Origin: Faecalibacter macacae
GTDB lineage: Bacteria > Bacteroidota > Bacteroidia > Flavobacteriales > Weeksellaceae
Assembly: GCF_003687725.1 (NCBI RefSeq)
Contig: NZ_RDOJ01000014.1
Coordinates: forward strand, 1-64,000
DNA: 64,000 nucleotides
Direction: 5' to 3'
In this document: piece by piece, positions 35,623 to 44,225 of the stretch
Position numbering within the stretch: position 1 is the stretch's first letter
Layout of the letters: each line of letters begins with the position of its first letter
Notes under the pieces: generated by a model
Database searches by the model: none
What the model was told of the DNA's origin: nothing
What the model saw: only the letters and a program-made list of their open reading frames with translations
Program-made: the position numbers and the translations under genes

Positions 35623-36828
35623 ATGTATAAATTTAAGAAATATTTAAGGTTTTTACTAATACCAATTTTACTTTTAACAATTAAGGTTCAAGCACAAACA
35701 AAATACGCTAGTGCTACTGTTGGTTTTTACAATGTTGAAAATATTTTTGACACGATTGAATCAGCTGGCTTAATTAATGGTCATTTAGAATTTAATGATC
35801 CTAATTATCATATTTCAATTCCAGTTACAGATATAGCAAAATATGACACTGTAAGTTTTAAGCAACAGTATACATATGAAAATATTAAAGGAAAAATGAT
35901 TATACGCCCTATAATCTTACAAGACGAGTTTTTACCTAAAGGAAAAAAGTTTTGGAACAAAGAAAGATACGGGCAAAAAATTAACAATATTGGAAAAGTA
36001 ATTTCCGAATTAGGAAGAGACTTTACAGGAACAGCACCTGTAATTGTTGGATTAAGCGAGATTGAAAACATCAATGTAATTCAAGATATAATCAACACAT
36101 CTCACTTAAAAAATAACAATTACGGAATAGTTCATTTCAATTCATTTGATGCTCGTGGTGTAGATGTTGGTCTTATTTATCAAAAAAATAGATTCTTTGT
36201 AACAGAAGCTAAACCTCATCCTGTTTTTATTTATGATGCAGACGGTAAAAGAAAATATACACGTGATATTTTACAAGTAACTGGATTATTAGACGGAGAA
36301 GAAATTTCATTCTTAGTTAATCACTGGCCATCTCGTAGTGGTGGAGAAAAAGTATCTATGCCAGGACGTATGGAAGCTGCTAAAGTTGCTAAAGGTATTA
36401 TTGATAATTTAAAAGCGAAAAATAAAAATGCGAAAGTAATTTTAATGGGAGATTTAAATGATGATCCTAATTCGCCAAGTGTTAAATTAACTTTTGATGC
36501 CGCAGGTGAAGCGAATAAAGTTAAAGACGGTGGTTTTTACAACCCTACTTTAGGTTTATTTAAAAAAGGTGTTGGTACTTTAGCTTATCGTGATTCTTGG
36601 AATTTATTTGACCAAATTATCGCTACATCTAGTTTAGCTACAGCAAACAAAGATTTCTCGACTTATAAAATATACAAAACAGAAATTTTTAACAAAGATT
36701 ATTTAATCTCGAAAGAAGGTCAATACAAAGGTTACCCTCACAGAATGTGGAGTGGAGACACTTACAGAGCTGACGGATACTCTGACCACTTTCCTGTGTA
36801 TACTATATTATTAAAATCAATTAAATAA
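35623..36828 (+). CDS. Secreted endonuclease/exonuclease/phosphatase (EEP) family protein
   Basis: 401 residues with a signal peptide (about 1-25, ending VQAQ). EEP catalytic landmarks are FYNVENIFD (Asn for metal), VGLSEIEN (Glu for metal), VNHWPSRSGG (His), GDLNDDPNSPS (Asp/Asn) and the terminal SDHFPVYT (Asp-His). The DNase I-like fold covers nucleases, phosphodiesterases and phosphatases, so the substrate is open. Export plus a divergent TonB receptor with an OB-like lipoprotein suggest degradation of external nucleic acids or phosphate esters. The stop codon abuts the trpA start with no gap. A shorter paralogue lies at 44223-45176. Confidence 0.85.
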   Translation: MYKFKKYLRFLLIPILLLTIKVQAQTKYASATVGFYNVENIFDTIESAGLINGHLEFNDPNYHISIPVTDIAKYDTVSFKQQYTYENIKGKMIIRPIILQDEFLPKGKKFWNKERYGQKINNIGKVISELGRDFTGTAPVIVGLSEIENINVIQDIINTSHLKNNNYGIVHFNSFDARGVDVGLIYQKNRFFVTEAKPHPVFIYDADGKRKYTRDILQVTGLLDGEEISFLVNHWPSRSGGEKVSMPGRMEAAKVAKGIIDNLKAKNKNAKVILMGDLNDDPNSPSVKLTFDAAGEANKVKDGGFYNPTLGLFKKGVGTLAYRDSWNLFDQIIATSSLATANKDFSTYKIYKTEIFNKDYLISKEGQYKGYPHRMWSGDTYRADGYSDHFPVYTILLKSIK

Positions 36829-37593
36829 ATGAACGCTTTAGATTTAAAACTTCAAACAAAGAAGGAAAATCTAATCACAATATATACAACAGCAGGGTAT
36901 CCAAACCTATTGGATACCCCTATTATTTTAAAACAATTACAAAATAACAAGGTTGATATAATTGAGGTTGGAATTCCATATTCGGATCCTTTAGCTGATG
37001 GACCAACAATACAAGCAACAAGCGAAAAAGCTTTAGCAAACGGAATGAAGTTAAATGTACTTTTTGAGCAATTAAAAAGTGTAAAAGACGAAATTCATAC
37101 GCCAATTGTCTTAATGGGTTACTACAACCAATTATTAAAATACGGACCAGAAGAGTTTCTTAAACAATGTCAGGAAGCTGGAGTATCAGGATTAATTTTA
37201 CCTGATATGCCTTTCCAAATTTACTTGGATCAACATAAAGCACTTTTTGAAAAATACGATCAAAAAGTTGTGTTTTTAATTACTCCTCAAACCTCAGCAG
37301 AGCGTGTAAAAGAAATAAATGATGCAACATCTGGATTTATTTACGTAGTATCTAATTCTGCTACTACCGGAGCAACAGAAGCGAATTATAACGAAGAATT
37401 TTTAACAAGTTTAAAAGATTTAGGTTTAACTAAACCTTATCAAATCGGGTTCGGTATTTCTACAAAAACAGATGTTGAAAAAGCGTGGAGCTATGCGAAC
37501 GGAGCTATCATCGGAAGTGCTTTTTTAAGAGCTATTTCAGATACATCAAATATTAAAGAGTCAGTTGATCAATTCATCAACACAATCAAATAA
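36829..37593 (+). CDS. trpA: Tryptophan synthase alpha subunit
   Basis: 254 residues, normal length. TrpA cleaves indole-3-glycerol phosphate to indole and glyceraldehyde 3-phosphate and channels indole to TrpB. The catalytic Glu46 (in IIEVGIPYSDPLADGP) and Asp57 are present, as are GYPN, LMGYYNQLLKYG and the phosphate-site GFGIST near the C-terminus. It looks complete and functional. It starts immediately after the stop of a secreted EEP gene and ends at a terminator, about 21 kb from the other trp genes. It therefore escapes the trp leader control seen at 58.5 kb unless another trpA lies beyond the window. Confidence 0.96.
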   Translation: MNALDLKLQTKKENLITIYTTAGYPNLLDTPIILKQLQNNKVDIIEVGIPYSDPLADGPTIQATSEKALANGMKLNVLFEQLKSVKDEIHTPIVLMGYYNQLLKYGPEEFLKQCQEAGVSGLILPDMPFQIYLDQHKALFEKYDQKVVFLITPQTSAERVKEINDATSGFIYVVSNSATTGATEANYNEEFLTSLKDLGLTKPYQIGFGISTKTDVEKAWSYANGAIIGSAFLRAISDTSNIKESVDQFINTIK

Positions 37594-37624
37594 AAAAAAG
37601 GAGCTTTAAAAGCTCCTTTTTTAG
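37593..37624. terminator. Bidirectional terminator between trpA and tyrS
   Basis: AAAGGAGCT and AGCTCCTTT form a stem around TTAAA, flanked by A and T runs, between convergent genes. Confidence 0.85.
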
Positions 37625-37638
37625 TTTTTATCTTAAGA

Positions 37639-38934
37639 TTACTCAACAATTAAGATGAAGTAATTCTTTTTACCTTTTTGTAATAAAACGTATTTATCAG
37701 CAATTAAGTTTTCTGTAGTTAAAACAAAATCTTCCGTTACTTTTTCTTTGTTAACAGAAATTGAATTTGCAGTTAACTCACGACGTGCTTCTGAATTAGA
37801 TTTTAAGAAACCTGATTTCTCAGCCAAAGCAGTTACAATATCTAAACCTGAATCTACATCAGCTTTAGCGATTGTTGCCTGAGGAACACCTTCAAAAACT
37901 GATAAGAAAGTATCTGCGTCTAATTCTTTTAAATCTTCAGATGTAGATTTTCCGAATAAAACTTGTGATGCTTTTTCTGCTTTACGTAATTCATCAACAC
38001 CATGTACTAAAATTGTAATTTCAGTTGCTAACTTACGTTGTAATTCACGTAAATGAGGTTCTTGGTTGTGACGCTCGATTAACTCATCAATCGTTTCTTT
38101 ATCTAAGAAAGTATAAATTTTGATGTAACGCTCTGCATCTGCATCCGCTTGATTTAACCAAAATTGGTAGAATTTATAAGGAGATGTACGATTTTTATCT
38201 AACCAAACATTCTCACCACCTTCTGATTTTCCAAATTTTGTTCCATCAGCTTTTGTAGTTAAAGGACATGTAAAAGCAAAACCTTCACCACCACCAATAC
38301 GACGAATTAATTCTGTCCCTGTTGTAATATTACCCCATTGATCAGAACCACCCATTTGTAATTTAGCTCCGTATTGTTGGTATAAATGTAAGAAATCGTA
38401 TCCTTGAATTAATTGGTAAGTAAATTCTGTAAAAGACATACCTACATTAGATTCTGATGATAAACGAGACTTTACAGAATCTTTTGCCATCATGTAATTT
38501 ACTGTAATGTGTTTACCCACGTTACGAGCAAAATCAATGAATGAAAAATCTTTCATCCAATCGTAGTTGTTTACTAAAACTGCAGAGTTCCCGTTGTTAG
38601 AATCAAAATCTAAGAAACGAGCTAATTGCGCTTTAATACCAGCTACATATTTATTTAAAGTCTCTTCGTCTAATAAACTTCTTTCAGCAGCCTTACCTGT
38701 TGGATCACCAATAAATCCTGTTGCTCCTCCAACTAATGCAATTGGACGGTGTCCGTGACGTTGTAAGTGAACTAATAAGAAAATCGGAACTAAGCTACCT
38801 ACGTGTAAAGAGTCGGCAGTTGGATCGAATCCCACATACCCTGAAGTCATTTCTTTAGACAATTGCTCTTCAGTTCCTGGCATAATGTTGTGAACTAGCC
38901 CTCTCCAAGTAAGTTCTTCAATGAATGGATTCAT
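37639..38934 (-). CDS. tyrS: Tyrosine--tRNA ligase
   Basis: 431 residues, class I synthetase of the TyrRS-F type. The HIGH-like motif is in [12 protein letters not shown] (about 34-45), the tyrosine pocket includes QGYDFLHL and GGSDQWGN, and the KMSKS-like loop is KFGKSEGG (about 232-239). The last 70 residues ([17 protein letters not shown]) form the S4-like tRNA-binding domain. It is a single gene divergent from corA. No T-box or leader is visible in the 139-bp upstream spacer. Confidence 0.97.
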   Translation of the reverse strand: MNPFIEELTWRGLVHNIMPGTEEQLSKEMTSGYVGFDPTADSLHVGSLVPIFLLVHLQRHGHRPIALVGGATGFIGDPTGKAAERSLLDEETLNKYVAGIKAQLARFLDFDSNNGNSAVLVNNYDWMKDFSFIDFARNVGKHITVNYMMAKDSVKSRLSSESNVGMSFTEFTYQLIQGYDFLHLYQQYGAKLQMGGSDQWGNITTGTELIRRIGGGEGFAFTCPLTTKADGTKFGKSEGGENVWLDKNRTSPYKFYQFWLNQADADAERYIKIYTFLDKETIDELIERHNQEPHLRELQRKLATEITILVHGVDELRKAEKASQVLFGKSTSEDLKELDADTFLSVFEGVPQATIAKADVDSGLDIVTALAEKSGFLKSNSEARRELTANSISVNKEKVTEDFVLTTENLIADKYVLLQKGKKNYFILIVE

Positions 38935-39073
38935 AATATGTATAATGTATTTCTTTTCAAATTTTACGAGGTGTAAAGTTATAAATTTCTATTCTATTAT
39001 TTAAATACTAAAATATCTTATATCGTTAAAATCTATATCTTTAATAGAAAATCAATTAATTCTTTGATTAAAC

Positions 39074-39973
39074 ATGGAAGTCTTATTTCAAAATCAACAA
39101 GTAAAATGGATTAATCTTTACAATCCATCACCAACAGAATTAGAAGAAATTGCATTTCAATATGGATTTCTTAAACTAACAATCGAAGACAGTTTAGAAC
39201 CAGGACACTTACCAAAGTTTGAATCAAGTGAAAATATATCTTTTTTATTGGTTCGATTTTTTCATAAAGAAAAAAGACTTTTAAAAAATATTGTAAGAGA
39301 ATTTAGTCACAAAATCAGTATATATTTTGGTAAAGATTTTATCATTACAGTTCATCAAAAAGAAGCGAATATTTTTAATCGTGTAATCGAAAAATACATC
39401 AACAAAACTGAAATAAATAAAGTAACACGTAAAGGAATTATATATAACATTATTAATGAAACTTTAAAAACCTTCGAGACCCCTGCAAACCGAATGGATG
39501 AAGAGGTTAATATGTTAGAAGAATTAATTTTTAGTAATGATTTGGATAAATTAAGACTACATACCCTATACCATCTAAAAAGAGAAGCATCTGCTTGTCG
39601 CAAAATTTTAGATTACACTTTAGATGCGCTAAACGAATACACCTACACAAATAACAAAACAAGTACAATGCAAGATTTAAAAGAAGATTGCATTAAAATG
39701 CTGCATTTACACACGCAAATTGTAGATGATGTACAAAACTTATTATCGATTTATTTGTCATTAAACAGTCAAAAATCGAATGATATCATGAAGACATTGA
39801 CCATATTTTCTGCCTTCTTTTTACCACTAACTTTTATCGTAGGGATTTATGGAATGAATTTTAATTACATGCCTGAACTCGCCTACAAATGGGGTTATCC
39901 GATTTGCATACTATCCATGTTAATTCTTGTCATTTTTATCTACGCTTGGTTTAAACGTAAGAAATATTTATAA
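39074..39973 (+). CDS. corA: CorA-like magnesium/cobalt transporter
   Basis: 299 residues, slightly short for CorA. A long soluble N-terminal region precedes two C-terminal membrane helices (about 238-258 and 272-292). The hallmark GMN motif follows the first helix (VGIYGMNFNYMPE), and the family loop is present but reads MPE. The last residues WFKRKKYL are basic, as expected on the cytosolic side. It forms homopentameric channels for divalent cations, mainly Mg2+. It is transcribed alone. Confidence 0.92.
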   Translation: MEVLFQNQQVKWINLYNPSPTELEEIAFQYGFLKLTIEDSLEPGHLPKFESSENISFLLVRFFHKEKRLLKNIVREFSHKISIYFGKDFIITVHQKEANIFNRVIEKYINKTEINKVTRKGIIYNIINETLKTFETPANRMDEEVNMLEELIFSNDLDKLRLHTLYHLKREASACRKILDYTLDALNEYTYTNNKTSTMQDLKEDCIKMLHLHTQIVDDVQNLLSIYLSLNSQKSNDIMKTLTIFSAFFLPLTFIVGIYGMNFNYMPELAYKWGYPICILSMLILVIFIYAWFKRKKYL

Positions 39974-40009
39974 AAAAGAACAAAAACAGACATACTCTAT
40001 AAAAATTCA

Positions 40010-40017
40010 TATTTTTG
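40010..40017 (+). promoter_or_regulatory. -7 box for the epimerase-like gene
   Basis: TATTTTTG (full TAnnTTTG match) lies 21 nt before the ATG at 40039. The final TTG of the box could be mistaken for a start codon. Confidence 0.5.
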
Positions 40018-40038
40018 ATAGCGTTTAAAAGAACAAAA

Positions 40039-41037
40039 ATGATATTTGTAACAGGAGGCACAGGTTTAGTTGGGAGTAATTTATTATTACAATTAGTAGA
40101 TAAAGGTGAGAAAGTACGTGCCTTAAAACGCTCTTCCTCTAATATTAGAGAAGTTGAAAAGTTTTTTAAACGAAATAAATCTCAAGAAATTTTTCATAAA
40201 ATTGAATGGATAGAAGGCGACATCTTAGATGTAACTTTTTTACCAACCGCTTTAAAAGGTGTAAAAACAATTTTCCATACAGCTGCTTACGTAAGTTTTG
40301 ACCCTAAAGAGGAAGAAAAAGTAATACAAATAAATGTAGATGGTACTGAAGCTTTAGTAAACGAAGCGATTGATTCTGGAGTTGAAAATATCATTTATGT
40401 AAGTTCTATTGCAGCAATGGACGACATTAACCCAATAAGTAAATTAATTGACGAAAAATCAACTTGGAATAATGATGCAAAACATTCTGCTTACGCTACT
40501 TCAAAATATCGTTCAGAAATGGAAATTTGGCGTGGTTCGCAAGAAGGATTAAATGTTATTGTTGTCAATCCTTCTATTATTATTGGTTCATATGACGGAA
40601 ACCGCGAAAGTGAAAAATTATTCCAAGACAATTTCATTAATAATTACGCTCCGACAGGTGGTACTGGTTTTGTGGACGTTCGTGATGTGGTTAAAATCAT
40701 CATCAACTTATATGACCAAAAGCTATACAATCAGAAATTTATTATCAATTCTGAAAATATAACTTACACTGAAGTTTTAGGACAAGTTGCAAAGAAGAAA
40801 CAAAAAGAAGTTAATTCAATATCAAACAAAACTTTAAAAGGTTTACAAATCATTACTTCTTTTACTAAATTTTTAGGCACGCCAGCCTTAGATAGTGGAA
40901 CATATCAAGCGCTAACAACGTTTACAAAATATGATAATTCTAAAATTATCGATACATTAAACTACACGTTCATTCCGGTTTCAGAAGCTATTGATTATCA
41001 TTTTAAAAACTACCAAGAAGTTATTTCTTCTAAATAA
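40039..41037 (+). CDS. NAD(P)-dependent epimerase/dehydratase-like protein (extended SDR)
   Basis: 332 residues from the ATG. The Rossmann motif TGGTGLVGSN starts at residue 5, SSIAAM carries the active-site Ser, and YATSK the catalytic Tyr/Lys. DVRDVV is typical of dihydroflavonol-reductase-like extended SDRs. Substrates of this branch range from sugar nucleotides to steroids and aldehydes, so none is assigned. A TTG 24 bp upstream extends the frame, but it is part of the -7 box, so ATG 40039 is chosen. The diphosphomevalonate decarboxylase gene starts 14 bp after its stop. Confidence 0.85.
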   Translation: MIFVTGGTGLVGSNLLLQLVDKGEKVRALKRSSSNIREVEKFFKRNKSQEIFHKIEWIEGDILDVTFLPTALKGVKTIFHTAAYVSFDPKEEEKVIQINVDGTEALVNEAIDSGVENIIYVSSIAAMDDINPISKLIDEKSTWNNDAKHSAYATSKYRSEMEIWRGSQEGLNVIVVNPSIIIGSYDGNRESEKLFQDNFINNYAPTGGTGFVDVRDVVKIIINLYDQKLYNQKFIINSENITYTEVLGQVAKKKQKEVNSISNKTLKGLQIITSFTKFLGTPALDSGTYQALTTFTKYDNSKIIDTLNYTFIPVSEAIDYHFKNYQEVISSK

Positions 41038-41039
41038 TT

Positions 41040-41047
41040 TAATTTTG
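41040..41047 (+). promoter_or_regulatory. -7 box directly ahead of mvaD
   Basis: TAATTTTG (full match), just after the upstream stop codon, ends 4 nt before the mvaD ATG. The 8-mer is identical to that ahead of recF, at the same distance. Confidence 0.45.
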
Positions 41048-41051
41048 CCCT

Positions 41052-42116
41052 ATGGAAAAGCAATTTCAAACAACATTAGATACTATATATTTATTAAAAG
41101 AAGGTGAAGTTTCAGCTAAAAGTCCTTCAAATATTGCCTTAATTAAATATTGGGGAAAAAAGAAAAATCAAATTCCTACAAATAGTTCAATCAGTTATAC
41201 ATTAACAAATTCGTTTACTGAAACTACATTAAAATTCACTCCAAAACAAGAAGATGGTTTTGATGTAAAAGTCTATTTAGAAGGAGAATTCAAAGAAAGT
41301 TTTGCTCCAAAAATCATTACTTTTTTCGAGAGAATTACAGCTTATATTCCATTCTTAGAACAATATAGTTTTGAAGTTCATACCTCAAATTCATTTCCAC
41401 ACAGTTCTGGAATCGCATCTTCTGCTTCTGGAATGAGTGCAATGGCTTTATGTTTAGTTGAAATCGAAAAACAATTAGGAGCTAAGTTATCAGAAGACAA
41501 AGCGTTAGAAAAAGCATCATTCTTAGCAAGATTAGGATCTGGAAGTGCATGCCGTTCTGTTTACAAAGGTTTAGTTGAATGGGGAGGAAATAATTTCATC
41601 AAAGGAAGTTCAGATTTATACGGAACTAAATTTCCTGACGAAGAAATTCACGACGTTTTCAAAACTTTTCACGATACAATTTTATTGATACACGAAGGTG
41701 AAAAATCAGTATCATCAACAGTTGGTCATAACCTAATGAATGGACACCCTTATGCTGAACGTCGTTTTGATGAAGCAAATGAAAACCTTCAAAAATTAAT
41801 TCCTATTTTAAAATCTGGAGATGTAAAAGCATTCGGAGAATTAGTAGAACACGAAGCGTTAACATTACATGCCATGATGATGATGTCTAATCCTGCTTTC
41901 ATTTTAATGAAACCAAATACGGTAGCAGCGTTAGATAAATTATGGGAGTTCCGTCGCGAAACAGGAAATCAATTGTATTTTACTTTAGATGCTGGTGCAA
42001 ATGTACATTTACTTTATCCTGCTGAAGATGCTGAAGCGATTGAAATTTTTATTGAAAATGAACTAAAGCAATTCTGCCAAAGCGGAAAATACATTAAAGA
42101 CAAAGTAAATTTCTAA
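41052..42116 (+). CDS. mvaD: Diphosphomevalonate decarboxylase
   Basis: 354 residues, GHMP kinase fold. N-terminal SPSNIALIKYWGKK carries the substrate Tyr/Lys, SSISYTLT follows, and the phosphate loop is HSSGIASSASGMSAMA. SGSACRS and the late TLDAGANVHLL with catalytic Asp complete the active site. It makes isopentenyl diphosphate from mevalonate diphosphate with ATP, so the organism uses the mevalonate route, as flavobacteria often do. The other pathway genes are not in the window. It lies 14 bp after the epimerase-like gene but with its own promoter box. Confidence 0.93.
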   Translation: MEKQFQTTLDTIYLLKEGEVSAKSPSNIALIKYWGKKKNQIPTNSSISYTLTNSFTETTLKFTPKQEDGFDVKVYLEGEFKESFAPKIITFFERITAYIPFLEQYSFEVHTSNSFPHSSGIASSASGMSAMALCLVEIEKQLGAKLSEDKALEKASFLARLGSGSACRSVYKGLVEWGGNNFIKGSSDLYGTKFPDEEIHDVFKTFHDTILLIHEGEKSVSSTVGHNLMNGHPYAERRFDEANENLQKLIPILKSGDVKAFGELVEHEALTLHAMMMMSNPAFILMKPNTVAALDKLWEFRRETGNQLYFTLDAGANVHLLYPAEDAEAIEIFIENELKQFCQSGKYIKDKVNF

Positions 42117-42132
42117 TTAGATAAAAAAGCAA

Positions 42133-42163
42133 AGCCTCGAGTATTATACTTGAGGTTTTTTAT
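42133..42163. terminator. Terminator between mvaD and the DUF4184 gene
   Basis: CCTCGAGTA and TACTTGAGG pair with one G-U, around TTA, followed by a T run. It separates convergent genes. Confidence 0.7.
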
Positions 42164-42884
42164 TTGATACTATTTGAATAATCTTTGCTAAAATCAATCC
42201 CATAAATCCACTCATCATAGGAACTACAATTAAATTCCCAGTTGCGATTTCAATAGGAAATAAAACAAATCTTAATACTGAAATTGTTAGTATAAAAACA
42301 ATTAACTTCATCCAAAACTGATAATCAAAAGAGTTATTAACAATTGTTGATTTTGGAATTTTATGAATCCAATAAAAAATATAAAGTAACCCAATGACTG
42401 AACTGAAATGTTGTAAAAATTTATAACCTTTCACTTCATATCCTACATCAAACCAAACACTTTTCAAAAGAGAAATTTGCTTTACAAAAAATCCCCATTC
42501 GTGTGTAAAAGCATCCCAAATTAAATGAGAATACGTTCCGATGATGATCGAAACAATTACTACAAACCAATTTTTCTTAAAATAATTCAACCAATCAAAT
42601 TCTGTAAATTTCATCAATCTTGACTTGAAATACATTGGAAGTTTTTCGATTAAAATATCACGTAACAAAAGGTGAAATGCAAAACAATATACCAATGCAA
42701 GTGGTAAATCAAAATACAATGCACCTAACCAATCATGACCATAAGTAGCTAAGATTTTCATTCGAGAAAAATATTCTAAATCAGGCGACATAGATCCTAC
42801 TACTAATCCTGTTAAAGAAATATATTTTCCTGAAATTTTATGAAAAGGTAAAAATATTGAGGCGTGAGATAAAGTAAACGGCAT
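42144..42884 (-). CDS. DUF4184 family membrane protein
   Basis: 246 residues. The opening MPFTLSHASIFLPF, then GSMSPDLEYF, is characteristic of DUF4184, a family distantly like membrane-bound phospholipase C/metal-dependent hydrolases. Conserved His and Asp (SHLIWDAFTHEWGFF) could bind metal. About five hydrophobic helices are visible, so it sits in the inner membrane. The function is unknown. It is a single gene whose stop overlaps the terminator region after mvaD. Confidence 0.82.
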   Translation of the reverse strand: MPFTLSHASIFLPFHKISGKYISLTGLVVGSMSPDLEYFSRMKILATYGHDWLGALYFDLPLALVYCFAFHLLLRDILIEKLPMYFKSRLMKFTEFDWLNYFKKNWFVVIVSIIIGTYSHLIWDAFTHEWGFFVKQISLLKSVWFDVGYEVKGYKFLQHFSSVIGLLYIFYWIHKIPKSTIVNNSFDYQFWMKLIVFILTISVLRFVLFPIEIATGNLIVVPMMSGFMGLILAKIIQIVSNKKPQV

Positions 42885-42917
42885 TTTAAATCTGATATAA
42901 TTTAATAGAAAGGTATA

Positions 42918-42952
42918 AAAAAAACGTCTTTATCACTAAAGACGTTTTTTAA
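42918..42952 (-). terminator. Terminator downstream of deoC
   Basis: ACGTCTTTA (42924-42932) and TAAAGACGT (42937-42945) form a 9-bp stem with loop TCAC. The left A run gives the T tail on the minus strand. Confidence 0.85.
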
Positions 42953-42970
42953 ATTTATAGAGTCAAACCC

Positions 42971-43714
42971 TTAGTAACCTCCGTTAACTTGCTCTCCTTT
43001 TACGATTGCTAAAGCCGAAGATGTTCCAATACGTTTTACACCTAAATCAATCATTTTCTGAGCCTCCTCAATATTACGAACACCACCTGATGCCTTAACT
43101 GGTAAAGTTCCTGCGTTGTCTAACATCAATTTAATTACATGCTCATTTGCTCCGTTTGGTTCACCATTCGGAGTCTGAAAGAAACCTGTAGAAGATTTTA
43201 CAAATACATTTGGCGCATTTTCTTCACCAATTTTGTTCATTACAATATCACGAATTAATTGCGTGATAGAAACAATTTCTTCATCCGTTAAAGCTGCAGT
43301 TTCAATAATCCACTTTACAACTTTACCTTCTCTTAAAGCTACTGTAGTACAAGTTTCAACCTCATCAGCAACTTTATCTACTTCACCTTTTTTGTAAGCT
43401 TCGTAGTTAATAACGAAATCTAATTCGTCAGCACCATCAGCAATTGCTTTTTGCGCTTCTCTTAATTTTTCATTCAAATCATAAGTTCCTTCGTGGAAAC
43501 CAATAACAGTTCCTAAAACAACTTCAGATTTATTTTCGTCTAACAATTCACGAACCGAGCGCACATAGTCCGGGCGAATCATAACGGCATAGATTCCATT
43601 TTCCATCGCCTCCTGAGCTAATGCTCTTACCTGATCCAAAGTATCAGAATTAGATATTCCTGCTTGCTCTGGAGTTTTAAGATACGTCGAGTCTAAATAT
43701 GTTTTAATACTCAT
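42971..43714 (-). CDS. deoC: Deoxyribose-phosphate aldolase
   Basis: 247 residues, class I aldolase cleaving 2-deoxyribose 5-phosphate to acetaldehyde and glyceraldehyde 3-phosphate. The Schiff-base lysine is in FVKSSTGF. The second conserved lysine is in PVKASGGVRN, with the relay Asp in DELDFVINY. It lies 9 bp after an Lrp/AsnC-type regulator gene and follows an EEP-fold gene in the same orientation, consistent with use of deoxynucleosides. A terminator closes the group. Confidence 0.95.
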   Translation of the reverse strand: MSIKTYLDSTYLKTPEQAGISNSDTLDQVRALAQEAMENGIYAVMIRPDYVRSVRELLDENKSEVVLGTVIGFHEGTYDLNEKLREAQKAIADGADELDFVINYEAYKKGEVDKVADEVETCTTVALREGKVVKWIIETAALTDEEIVSITQLIRDIVMNKIGEENAPNVFVKSSTGFFQTPNGEPNGANEHVIKLMLDNAGTLPVKASGGVRNIEEAQKMIDLGVKRIGTSSALAIVKGEQVNGGY

Positions 43715-43723
43715 CTTTATATA

Positions 43724-44197
43724 TTAAAGTTTGATTTGTCTATTAATTGTTTGTTCTAAAGAGATTATAGTCTCTGTTCGAGTTACACCGTCAATTTGCT
43801 GAATTTTTTGATTTAAAACATTCATCAAATGCATATTGTCTTTACAAAGAATCTTTAAAAAGATTCCATAATTTCCGGTAGTGAAATGAGCTTCTACAAC
43901 TTCTGGGATTGCTTCTAAAGATTTTATCACATTGATATATGATGATGATTTATCCATAAAAACCCCAACAAAAGACATAGTAGAATAACCCAAAAAACTT
44001 GGATTAATAATAGTCTTAGTCGAGTTAACTAGCCCCGAAGTTTCTAATTTCTTGATACGTTGATGCACAGCCGTATTAGAAATAGATAATTCTTTTGCCA
44101 ATTGGGATACTGGTATATTAGCATCTTCCATAAAGGCATTCAGAATCAATTTATCAATTCCATCAAGTTCTACCTGACCGTTTTCATGAATTCTCAC
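43724..44197 (-). CDS. Lrp/AsnC family transcriptional regulator
   Basis: 157 residues. N-terminal winged helix-turn-helix (LDGIDKLILNAFMEDANIPVSQLAKELSISNTAVHQRIKKLE, about 10-51), then the C-terminal RAM ligand-binding domain with the Gly-rich turn TGNYGIFLKI. The start is GTG, since no ATG fits before the domain. It is co-oriented with deoC (9 bp gap), which it may control. Lrp proteins usually sense amino acids, but nucleoside-linked members cannot be ruled out. Confidence 0.9.
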   Translation of the reverse strand: MRIHENGQVELDGIDKLILNAFMEDANIPVSQLAKELSISNTAVHQRIKKLETSGLVNSTKTIINPSFLGYSTMSFVGVFMDKSSSYINVIKSLEAIPEVVEAHFTTGNYGIFLKILCKDNMHLMNVLNQKIQQIDGVTRTETIISLEQTINRQIKL

Positions 44198-44217
44198 TTC
44201 TTTACTGTTTTATGGTG

Positions 44218-44225
44218 CAAATTTA
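44218..44225 (-). promoter_or_regulatory. Candidate -7 box for the lrp-deoC pair
   Basis: TAAATTTG on the minus strand lies 20 nt before the GTG start and overlaps the stop codon of the upstream EEP gene. Confidence 0.4.

Noticed and set aside
40015-40038. TTG start for the epimerase-like gene
   Set aside because: The TTG is the end of a TATTTTTG promoter box, and the Rossmann motif starts right after ATG 40039.
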